This document shows positions 29,427 through 48,500 of a stretch of 64,000 bases of DNA, piece after piece. A program made the translations under genes and the position numbers. Below the pieces are notes generated by a model. The model ran no database searches. It was not told the origin of the DNA and worked only from the letters and a program-made list of their open reading frames with translations. This DNA is from Ptychodera flava (taxonomy: Eukaryota > Hemichordata > Enteropneusta > Ptychoderidae). The DNA lies in NCBI RefSeq assembly GCF_041260155.1, contig NC_091941.1, positions 17,924,747 through 17,988,746 of the forward strand, given 5' to 3'. Each line of letters starts with the position of its first letter. The stretch's first letter is position 1.

Positions 29427-32036
29427 AAAAAATAAAACAATTGCATCTGATCTCGCTCTTCAACAAGTGACCCTCAGCAGTTGACTTTTACATCATGACA
29501 GTTGTCTGCATAGAGCAGTATTTGCTGTCAAGGCCAAAGGTCACGTTATTAATGTTTCAGATCTCAGACTGTCCCATCCCTACTGTGTTCATGCCCGTAT
29601 GTAATTTACATCCTTACACAAATTCATCTCTTGAGATCATACGTCTGTTACACCATTCCAAACAAGACTTCAACTGTGTTCACTATTGTATCGTGATTAT
29701 TGACTGTTAGACTGCGCAAACCCTGTCAACTAATTTTGCTGTTTGGATTTATACATGTATTCATATTTATAGATGCCATCAGTGGGACTAAAGGTCAGTG
29801 GAGACATGAGTGGCGCCCTCTAGTGACAATTATCACAAGTTAAAAAACTTGTTACTCTGTATACTGTGTTGGATCGCTCATCAAAGTGGCATGGCATAGC
29901 TTTTGTACATTTTATTTTGATGCAGACAGTAGATATTTGATCCTGAAATTATCTATTGATCATGTAATACTAAGAAAAAAGGATGGTTTCGGGCTTCGAC
30001 CATCAGAGTCTGATTCACTTTTGCTTCCAATTTTGGGCAAAAGTGCCAGTGATAAACAGTCAATCTGTGGGAAATAAAGTTCACAAGGGCATTGAAATGA
30101 AAACTCAGAGAAAGCCACCAGTTTTCATAGATTTGTGAGATCTTCGTATAATTGAAAGGTCACATATTGACCTTGGTAATGAAAAAATATCATTAAAAGG
30201 ATGTTACATAAAGATAAATGTTGTTTTAATATGTATGTAAATACTTTTTGTATCAGTGACTCTTGAACAGGTCAAGTCATCGTGGTGCTCAGTGATGTTG
30301 GATATGTTTTGTGCTGAAAGTGCCACATCATCCTATGAGAGATACAGTATGCTCAGGTTCTATACATTGCTTGACCCGTCTTCAGATGATGTGTGTATTT
30401 CTGTTTGTAGTAAATTTGTAGGCAGCTTACAGAATCAGGGATGTGAAATATTTGCCAGTTCTAGAATCCTGTGGCTGTGAGAAACTTCCATTGAAGTACA
30501 GAAAAGGATAGATTGTTCTGTCTGAAATTGTGTGCTGATGGAATCATATACTCTATTGACATGTGAAATGTTTTCAGGGTCTATTTTATTTTGTCAACAT
30601 TGTAAAATATTTCTGCTTAAGGTGATTTACTGCTACGAGGCACGAATAATATGGGTGACAGAAACACAGTGGTTGGGACAGAGATTGGGCAAGAATTCTC
30701 AATTCTGTGATTGGAATTGCATTTTCTATGTGCATTATTTATTTTAAATCAGATCTTCAACCTGCTATTTGTGCATTTGTGAAATAAATTTTAATAAGTA
30801 ATTTAAACCTGTTCTGAGTCTGACAGTCATTTTGTTCTTTGTGACTCGTATGGCAAACCAACACACACATGCTGCATGGACACACACACATATATATGTT
30901 GGGTTCAATTTGTATCGTCATAAACATGCATTTTGCTGAATGGAAAGAGATCTTTGATTTGTCAAACAGAGGAACTTTTAAACTACAGGTAGTATTTATT
31001 ACAAAATATTGAAAATAATTCTTGCTGTGGTGTGAAAAGTTGTACAGAGATTACAAATCACAGCTATGTATTTTTATCCTTGTGGTAAATGGTCAAAGGT
31101 ATCAAAGACAACTTTGCACTTTGGAATAAAATAACTTTTTATTGAAATGTTTAATCCAATAAAATTATATGACAAGACAAACCATATAGTTGAGGGAATT
31201 GTGAACTTCTCTAACCTCTTCGAAATTAAATTGTGAAATTAAATTAATTATTGCATATTCCCACATGGCAAAACTTTCCAATGTTTCTACTTGTTTTGTC
31301 TGTAAGCTGTGCAGGTTACTTTTAGTAAGATTTAAGTCTCCTTTTCTGTCTGTGAGGTTTTAAGATTCTTCAAAAAGCACTTGCATAGTCAGATGGTGCA
31401 TACCCCTATGAACAAATGGTGCTTTCATGCAGAGACAATAGTGCATGATAAATAAACTGTACAAAAAACCCAAGTAATTGTAAAAGCATACAGTGATCGC
31501 AGACATTAACATAAAAGCATGGAAGATCTGTGGTGAATAATGGGTTCATGTCATTCATATGTGTGACAGATTTGTAAGATATTTGTCATGTTGTCCGATA
31601 TCATTTGTGATTAAAAAGACTCAGGATTGTCATGATCTTTCTGGAGTACTTTGTAAGTGAAAAAGCAACAATCCTCTTTCAGAAGAATGACCAAAGACAT
31701 CCTACTAGACTTGATTGTCAAAATATAAGTTGGTCTCAGGTCTTTGCACATACTGGTAGAGACCGGTGACCTATTGCTTGTATGCAACTTTTATCGTGGC
31801 ACGGTCACCGAAACTGCAGTCATTACTTCTTCACATCACCGGATGATGCCAGCCAAACAACTTTCTCACATGGCAAATTTCCAACATACATCAACAAACT
31901 GTCACAAGGAAGTTTTTATTGTCAAAGAGATCAGACAGTGTATCATATAAAGAAGCTCACTGCTTTTTCCTTTCACTATTTTTGAGCACTCCATACAAAT
32001 TAAAAAAAAGTGACATGTAATGGCTTTGTGCGTGTT
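29427..32036. other. Convergent 3' region between PTGR2 and ERLEC1
   Basis: PTGR2 (+) and ERLEC1 (-) end towards each other 2.6 kb apart. Possible PTGR2 poly(A) signals on + include AATAAA at 30073-30078. For ERLEC1 on - there are AATAAA complements near 31913-31918 (about 120 bp past the stop) and near 31138-31143. No other exon-like ORF; long stretches are plain AT-rich DNA. Confidence 0.6.
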
Positions 32037-39003
<6,967 letters not shown>

Positions 39004-39313
39004 GTTTCTAAATTTCTCAATATATGTTCAAATGAACACGCTTGCACATCTGTACGATAATCCGGTAATGTGTATCGTTTCGTTGTCACCTACTAGACGA
39101 ACTACCGCACAGATGCGACATGTTATTGATGCCACATCAGCCAACAGTGTAGTCAAGATGGGTGACGATGTAATAGCTTCTCCTATTGGCTAGCGCGTCA
39201 CGACAATGCCACTTCAGGAAGATTTTATCCAATGATAAGCTGCGACATGTCCTTAATTTGAATAGAGAGTGTAAAGGTCATCACAAATGCGCAGTTGGAT
39301 TCCGAAGTGCAAA
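39004..39313. promoter_or_regulatory. Bidirectional promoter region between ERLEC1 (-) and TMEM87 (+)
   Basis: The two start codons are divergent and only 310 bp apart, so both 5' UTRs and the promoter must fit here unless further non-coding exons exist. An inverted CCAAT box (CTATTGGC, about 39182-39189) lies beside a CpG-bearing stretch (CTAGCGCGTCACGAC). TGACG half-sites occur at about 39162 (GGGTGACGATG) and, reversed, in GCGTCACG. Such half-sites bind ATF/XBP1-class factors; I could not match a full ER-stress element (CCAAT-N9-CCACG). There is no TATA box with clear position. Confidence 0.65.
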
Positions 39314-42300
39314 ATGGCGATGTTGTCGGTCGTCATCGTCCTGTTGGTCGCATCGGGATGTTTTTCATACCCAGAGCAAGGGATTTTCGAAGCAGTTTTA
39401 ACAAAGGTTTGTGTGACACATTTGTCTTTTTCTTTATTATATTTGCGGTAAATATTTATTCTTTCAAAACATGTTTAAATTATTTGCCAAATTTGTGCGA
39501 AAACTGCTCGTGGCTAATCTCAATGAATGATGTGTAACCGGGAGAACCCAGGGTGATGATGTGGCTTGACAAGGGAGTGCTATCTGCCGTTACTCCTTCT
39601 GTGACAAAGAGCAACTCACGTTTGTACACTTTGCTTGTTTTTGCAGTAAGTGACAGCGTTTGCAGTCAAAACAAATGCGATCAAGTCAGTCTCTTCTAAA
39701 TACCAGCCCGAAAAAACAAACTTTCATTTTGTAATGGTTTACACATAGCTGACGTCGGGCTGATGAGCGCAGAGTATGTTAGGCCAGGCGGAGGCCAGAG
39801 TGCAGATTTTAGTTTATTTTGTCATTCTTCTTTATTATCTTGTTCATATATACTTAAACACATTCATGTACTATTAACTCTTGCGAGGATCCATCGCTCA
39901 AACAGTAAGTAGTTTAGATACATAGTACAATACCATGATCCATAGAGGTGGCACTCAGTGTGCCACCTGCATTGTGGCCTATCATCAAAACAGTCCCTAA
40001 CGGTGATCAGATATTTTCATGTTGACTTTTACTGTAAATATTCTGATACATAATGTCTTTGTAAATATTATTGTGTTGTGCAGCAGTTATGCTTATGCAG
40101 ACTATTAAAATATCGTGGAAATGCTTGCCAACAAGTCATGACCTGTTTCTTGTACTTCAACCATTCTCACATTGTATCATTTAGGACTTCCTGTGACAAT
40201 TATTATAATTATTTTAGGGAAGAAAACCTAAATAATTACGATATAAATTGAATGATATTTAAAAATCAGTAATGTCAAGGACTTTCCTAATTATTTATTA
40301 GTTTATTAAAAACCCCAACTAATTACAAGATAATTTGAATGATACTTAAAATTCAGTAATATCAAGGACTTTCTTAATCCTCTTTCTACCAGGCTCCATA
40401 GGCAATCCATAGAAATAAATACAACTTGGAAGAAAGGGAATTAATTTGACCAATGGTTTAATGTAAAATGTTCATGTATACGGGATTTGTAGAATGACAC
40501 TGATCGCAATGTGTAAAAGGCAATCTCAAGAAAACTGAAAAGTGTAAGATTGAATAAATATGGGGGAAAAATTATTATGTATGTGAATTGGAATTTATAT
40601 TTCATGCAGGATGAAGGGTAGGTTGACGAAAATGAGGAATCTGTGTTTGAGTATTGAATTTAACCCTTTCACCACCATGGTTTGTCCCAAATCCATTGTT
40701 TTCTATGGTAAAGTTGGACCTGTATACAGGGAACTGGGGGTTAAAGGGTTAAGCAGTGAAGAAAGAGTAAATCAGTTTTTGGTTTGAATGGGCCACAGGT
40801 AATTTAAATGTTACATTGGTGACATAAAAGCTCATCAGATACACAGCTGTTTGCATGTTCAAAAGAGCATGTCAAAATAGACATGTGTGCCACTTTATTT
40901 AATCAAAAACTCACTTACTAAAAGTAAAATATTTTTTTTGCAGTAAATTTTTATTCCTGGCTAAACATAATACCAAATGGATGCAGCATCAGAGCCATGG
41001 AATACTACAACCACAGATAATCAAATTTAATGTAAATTCACAGGTTGATGTCCTCACTGAGTGACTGAAATGTGATAATATTACAACAACTGTTGCATTT
41101 TGATGCTGCAGTACAGCAGCATTTACAATACTTATTACAATATTTATGATTATCATGTTATCATGGATGGTGTCGAGGCACTGATGATCTACAAAGACTT
41201 CACAGAGCAATCCCCATGAGATGTTAATCAGGAAAGGCTTCTTTTATCAGCTCAGAAAGTCCAAACACTATGTGACCACTAGTAGAAAGTATTTCAATCT
41301 GGGAAGTACAAAGCTGTGAAATACAAAAACTGATACTGCCAAGACTCTACAGATCGGATGAATGTCATCATTAGAGATGTGGTGTTAAATGTTTGTCACC
41401 TGTATATTGATGATTCGATCATTAATTCGTAATGTACTTGTGGAAGAGCTAAATGCACATCGTCCATAAAAATCATTGTAATAGGTTCCAATCCAAACAT
41501 AAGCATGATGTGGAATCAAAACTGAATGGTAGTACACATAAAGTGTACTGCAATACAGTTGTCTAGGACTCTCCAGGGAAAGGCTAAGCCAGACAAAACA
41601 TATATACTTCTTTGTAGCTCTGCATGGCAGGGCTGTGTGTTACCGGCGTTACACGGCCTCCGACCACAGCCCTGCAGACTGATATAGAAAGAACCGCTGG
41701 TCCACCTGCAGAAACACGGCGGGCAGTTTATCCGCCGAAAACAGCCGATTTTGAATCCAAAACTTGCATTGATCTTCGTTTTCGAGCACACCCACCTCGT
41801 CTGGGTACACGATGTGCCCAGCCGCGCTTGTAAACTTACGCAAAGCCTACTTTTGTGTCTCTATGCGAGGGAAGCGATCGTAACCGCCGCCATTGTTAAT
41901 GTCATTCAACCCATGAGCACTCGGGCGAAAACCAGCCTTGCAGAGCTATACTTCCGTGATGTTATAGATAATGAATAGGTTTCCATTCTACTATTTCTAG
42001 CAAGGAGCCTTTCTGTAGTAACTAATTCTAAATTCCATAGGAAATTGGTACTCTAACTTTTAACCCAGTTACTATAAAGTTATCGTACATAATGTATCTG
42101 TAATACCCAGTTCAGTGCAACCATTTAATAAGAACAGGATTAGAACAGGAGTCTACCTGTGAAAAGATGCATGTGCAGCATGAAGTGTAACAAATGAGCA
42201 ACATGTTTGGTGAATTTGCTGTTTTGCATTTATCGTTCCTAGAATAACGACAACTTGCAGTGATACCTATGCCTGTTTTTATGTATATATATATTATCAT

Positions 42301-42534
42301 AAGCTGTGTATTGCCCAACATTTTGGCTATTGGTATATATCAATTACAGCATTCATAGAAGAGTTTTTCCACGGTAGATTTCAGTAGTTACATGAGACAG
42401 TACTTTTGTACAGTGATCTTATTCTTGTTACAACATGTTAATATTCCGGGAACATGGATAAAAAATCCTGAAAAGTCGTGTGATTTTTCAGTAACTCATG
42501 CAAGTCTAAATCCTAATGTTGATATAGGTGTATA

Positions 42535-42577
<43 letters not shown>

Positions 42578-45500
42578 CTCAAATCATTATCAATTTTATT
42601 GTAAAATATAGATGTCTTCTATACAATTCTGTGTTTGTACTTTGTGTGAGTGTTCAGGCGAAAAATATCCAGTCATTCTATCCTGTGTCAGCCTTCAATA
42701 ATGTGCCGTTTGTGTATTTTTACACATTTTTAATGCATGCAAGTCATATTTCACAATGTTCTGCAATGAAGGATTGCTTTTGTAGAGCCGGCTTCGTGGA
42801 TAGCAAAGTCCAGATTAAAAAATAAACCTATTACCTGTCAGAGTTTTGGACCATTAACCCTTTGAGTGCTGTAATTTTTCCCTACCTAAATTGTAGTGCA
42901 ACATTTTATCAATTTTTAAGAATTTTTCTGTAATTGTTTTGAAAATTTTGGAGCGAAAGGACATAACTTATTTTGACTACAATTTTTTATCAAAATTTTG
43001 GGAAAATCTGAAAAGAAATTGTCTTGATCTTTACAAAATGTCTACATTATATTTTATTAAGGCGACAAAAGTTGACTTTGGCACTAAAAGGGTTAATATT
43101 ACAAAATAAACCTTGTACCTGTAAGAATGAGTTTCCATCAGTTTTTTTGTACTGGGGAAAATGTATTTTGCTTTCAAGGAGAATGATTCATGTTTTCATA
43201 GATCCAACCACTTTTCCAGAGTAATGGTTTAATCTTGCAAAATCATTTTGTCAAATTCTTCCGATAATCATTCTGAATTGCTAACTTTAATATGCTGACT
43301 CTCATGCTGTCAGCATGGGTTTTACATTTATAGGTCTAGTTCCAACACAGAATACACCGGTAACACTGATTATTGAACCAAAGTGTAGTTGTGTATAGGT
43401 TACAGTTCTCCATAATAGTCTATTCAATAATTGTCTGAAGGTTTCAGATTTCATAATGCCCTGTAGGATGTCATTTGAGATTACTGTAGCAACCTCTCCT
43501 TGTAATAATTCACCTCTTGAATTGCTTATTGCTTAGCAATCATGGGTTATTATTGTATTCCAAACCTCCAGTGGCGTGTACATATCAAGGATATATTAGT
43601 TACTCAGCAACAGCAAAAAAATTCCTCCTGGCAAATGCGTTTACTATCAGAAATTCATCGTCAATATCACTGCCTTCTTGCCTGCTGGAAGCATGATAGC
43701 ATTTTCATTTGTTGAATTAAAAAAAGCGTGCAAACTGGTGGAAGTTCTTCAGATTTTACCCCAAAATGAGGTGCGCTGCCTTGTGTGATTTGGGACGATA
43801 AAGTATATCAAAATATGATATCATATACCTGGCTATTCATGTGATTCAATTGAAAGCCAATGAATCCCATTGTGGATGTGATACTGACTGAATCATGACC
43901 CCAGGATGTGTTTCCTAAATCACATCTGATAGTGTCCAGTGTTTTCCACAGTGTAAAAAAATCAGCGGGACAGTCGCTTTACATAACAATACATAATTCG
44001 CATATCTTTTGTCCTGAAAATGTATTCTTGCATGGTGATTGCACATGAATAGAGTATTCCAAAACCAGAGACGTGGCCCACCCCTGAAAATGCCCTTGTG
44101 GAGAACCCTGGTATCACTTACTCTTCCACTGGAATGAGACTCTCCTTTCAAAACTCAGAACGGCCAATCTTGGTTTTAATTCTGTACATAACACATATCA
44201 ATAACGGCAAATAAACTTTTGTGGTATTGTATGTCCCTGAAGAAACTTGAAAGTGCTTGGGGAAACAGATTAACCAATTGTAGAATTTACGTTTAACTCT
44301 TTTCAGGATAAGAGCTTTGTTGGTTTTCCAAAGAGCATGTTCAAGAAGAGTACAATCAAGCTGCAAGGTGAGTGAACCTGTTAGATTTTGTATGTAGCCA
44401 AGCAGTGCTTATAGAATTCCTACAACTGGAAGTGTACAATTGTGATGATGTTCTTCACAAGTTATGCTATGTAAATGCTACTATTAAAAGTGATCATTAA
44501 TGGCAAATATTCATCATCATATAATATTAGCATCACAGAATGAATTGTCACCATATGACAGTAGCTGGATTAGCTCTGCCGTAATTTGTCCATGTTGTAA
44601 TGATCTTCCAACAAGTCAGAATTATTTATAAATAAAATTACCCAGACACATGTCTATATAGATGGCTGTCTCTGTCTGTAACCAATGACCTAATGCTGAA
44701 TTTATTGATCTCAATCCACCACCTATTTGAACCAGTGATACAGAAAATGACAAGAGCAGTTTTGAACATTTTATGACTATTTTTGCTCTGGTGTGTGTGA
44801 GTGTATGAAGCGCAAACACTGTAAATAATACAGCATGTTTGGTCTGGTCAACAATGATGCCACACATGTTGAATTGTGTTGAAGCAAAGATAAAAATAAC
44901 CCCCACTCCCTCACATTGCAATTATTATTTCATCACAAAACCTTATTGTGATGTAAACTCAATTCCAAGGACATGTATTATTGTTAACTTCAGTCAGTGA
45001 AAGGCAGACTTTTTTAAATATTTGCCAAAACTATTGTCAGTTTTCTGTCAAATGTGCAGTTTGTCCCCATTTAATGCATTCAAGTGAGATTTGAAATTTG
45101 GATCATAGGTATGAATTCTGTAGAGAAAATTGATCAGTCTGTTTAGCATGTCAGACTTACCTATGTTATTGTGAGAGACTATGGATGTTAAGATACATAG
45201 AAACTTACTATGTTTTTGTCTGCGTTTTGAATGATGCAGTGTCATGCACTGGAAAGGAACAAGAGGGTAAAGGGTATAAGGTGGAGTGGATGCTGCGTTG
45301 GACACCATGCAGTGAAAACTACATGTATCTGACGGTAAGTTCTCACCACTGCAGTATGTTTAGCATTGTTTTATGTAAGGGGTGAAAACAACAGCAAAGT
45401 TTGTACAGTATAGCATTTACGTTGCCAAAGTGAGTTTGTGATAAGGTTGTACCGGATGAACACTTAGTCCCAACATCGCCATGATGGGAATCAGTGCTTC

Positions 45501-48500
45501 TCTGAGTGTGCCTCTCTTTATTGGTGAAAAAAATCAACCCAACAGATTATGTTTAATTTATACTACATCTTAGCATTGGGTCAGTATTCATTAGTCCTAT
45601 CATGAATAGTTTACATGAGAAACGGCACTAAGCATTTGTTTTATTGAACAGTGAAAAAAGTAAAATTTATTCTCAATCTAATAGCATTGTGTTGGTTATG
45701 CTAATTTTATTGAAATCTGGGCATACTGGTTTATAGGAATCATGTATCATGAAATGTTGTAATTGGATTTCCCATCGCTTGACTCGCTGTTTCTAGAGAC
45801 ATTATATAGACCATCTGTGGCTGACAGAATTAGATGATTTTTTTTCTGCCATAAACAGTTCAGCACATACATTCTTTTGGGCAGAAGCTGACAACAAAGA
45901 TACTACTCAAAAACAACTGTCATTGACGGCACTTCTCCAAAATCTACATTATCTATCGTGGTTGTCTGTAGGTTTAATAAAGTGTCATTGTTTATGATTC
46001 TAGTCATTAAGTTGGACATAGCATTGAAATAATATGCCGAAAGATTTACCTGGTAAATGGGGAGACAGGAGATTTCAAACTCCCATTTGCCTTCACAACC
46101 AGGCCACCATACATAGGTTTCCTGTGTACAGTAATTATAGTATTGTGCTTTGGCATCTCATTTGTGACTGAAATACAGGCATGTTATCACATGTCACATT
46201 TCTATGTTTCACAGAACTTTCTAAGAAGACATGATTCCAATAAATGCTAGAGACAGTCACACATGAATGTGCCATGTAGAACAGTTATTGGTTTTCTATA
46301 TTTATGCGCCATTGAAGTCTCTCTGTATCTACTATTCAAACTGCATGTATGGTATTGTGGCATTACCATCTCTTGCTTTTTTCAGGAAGTTGTTGTAATG
46401 AATATTAATGGAAATTTTCCTTTTTTTTGGTTGTTATCTGCTGAATGAAAGCATTGCTGAATTGGTAGTAGTAGTTACAGTACTGTTTTCAAAGCACTTG
46501 TGTCCTTGCTCAAAACGCCAATTTTCAGCAACTTGCACATAAAAGATTTCCAGTTCTGTAGTGTGTTGGTTTACAAAGCTGAAGCTGTGTTTCTTCCCTA
46601 TATGAAAATTATCATATTTGAGCGTTTTCCATCTTTAACCCTTTCACCAACATGGTCTGGCCCAATTCCCTTGTTGTCAATGGTGATTGTGGGCCAGATT
46701 ACAGGGATTTGGGGGTGAACTTGTCAATAAATTACACACAAAAATCTTTTGTGCATTCTGTAAAATCCAACAAGTCATTGGAGATTGTGCTGTTTTACTT
46801 TCACTTGCAGGATGAAGCATATGAAGCGTATTTCAACAACCCATCACTGGTGACTGGCAATGAAGAAATAGCCAAGTATCAGAAGAGTGATATCACTAAT
46901 GAAGGGATCTGTGGCACAGGAATTGTTATCCATGTAAGAAAAAAAATATTATCGCCATGCCATCACAGTGTTTTGTTTCCAGTATCAGTATTGTCATAGC
47001 GACTAGACATAAAGTATGCCACCATGTATCTGTCACTGCCCATCCTGTCGGTGGTGTACTTTGTGATTCTTTTTAACCATTCCTCACCATGGTTTGGCCC
47101 AAAGCCATTGTTATTGATGATGATTGTGGACCTGTTTACTGGAACTAACCAGATTAAGCAGGTTGAGGTTTGTTGAATGTCACAGTTTTGCATCTGACAC
47201 CTTCAAAATTGTGAGAAATTCAGGTTAAAAGAGACTTCCAATACGACAAGTAATTTTGATATTTTATAGCACAGTTATCAGTATCTACTGGTAGCCTGCT
47301 TTTATAATACAAACATGCAAGTATTAATATTGCAGTCCTATGGGTTAAACCTGGAATTTGAATGGACCATGGTATAAACAATACCACATGCACAAAAACT
47401 TGCATAGAATATAGAAAGATGCATATTTCCATATGCATTTGTTCATGTTGGTTTGTTTGTACCACCATCACATAATCAATTGAGTGTGCTGAGTCTATAG
47501 AACTCTGTGTCATTTTTATTGCAGAGTAGAACCATTAATAGATGTTTTACAACAGTCATAAACATTGTCTGTGTTTCTGTTCATAAAAATCCCCATAAGA
47601 TTATATCCAACTATATGAAATATCAAATTATTAGCTTTTGAAAACTTTCATAAACCATATGTGTGTATCTGTCCATCAAAATCCCTGGAAAATTTTATTG
47701 AACAATATGGACAGTCCAAAAATAGCACATGTGATAACACTAGCAGACATTCTGTATGTTTATTATAGCCCCTCAAAAAGTTCTTGGTAAGTCAGGGCTT
47801 AGATCCACATGTTCACAATATCGTTCCACATTGATACATACAATAGGTCATGATGATAAACCAAGTACAAGACATTTGAATCTCTTTTACAAGAAGCTGT
47901 TACCTACATTGAAGACACAGTAAAAGAAATCAATATTTATTTCCTGTGATCATTTTGAACTTTGCGTAACCAGATTAATCATATTGATTGAGGCAACTGT
48001 TAGCATTGACAGTAATGTCCCCATGCCTCCTATAGGATGAATCTGGCAGCAATCTGTTCGTGGTGAAGTCAGCACCGTAATCCAAGGCAATGCGACTGCA
48101 TCCAACAAGGCCAAATCAGAAAAACCTGACAAGGAAGAGAACAAGGGCAAACAGAAACGTCAGGTATGTACACATCCATGCAGGCTATTTGTTTTAACCT
48201 TGTCACTGCTATGATTTGATTCACCCACATTGTTTTTGAAAGGTTTGATGGCCCCATGAACTAGATAATGGGGTGAAAAGGCTGTATCAATATGATGATC
48301 TCTCTACTGGGTGTAAAGTTGACTTGCCCCAAAATGACTCAAGGAATATACAGGTAGATCGTTTCCATTTGGATAATATACAACAGTTTTATGGACGATC
48401 ATTCCTTTTAGCCAACTGTGTAGTATCTAAATATGGGATTATACGAGTGAAAACAATATGAAGTCGTGTAATACCTTTAGATTTCATCCAGGGTTTTATG

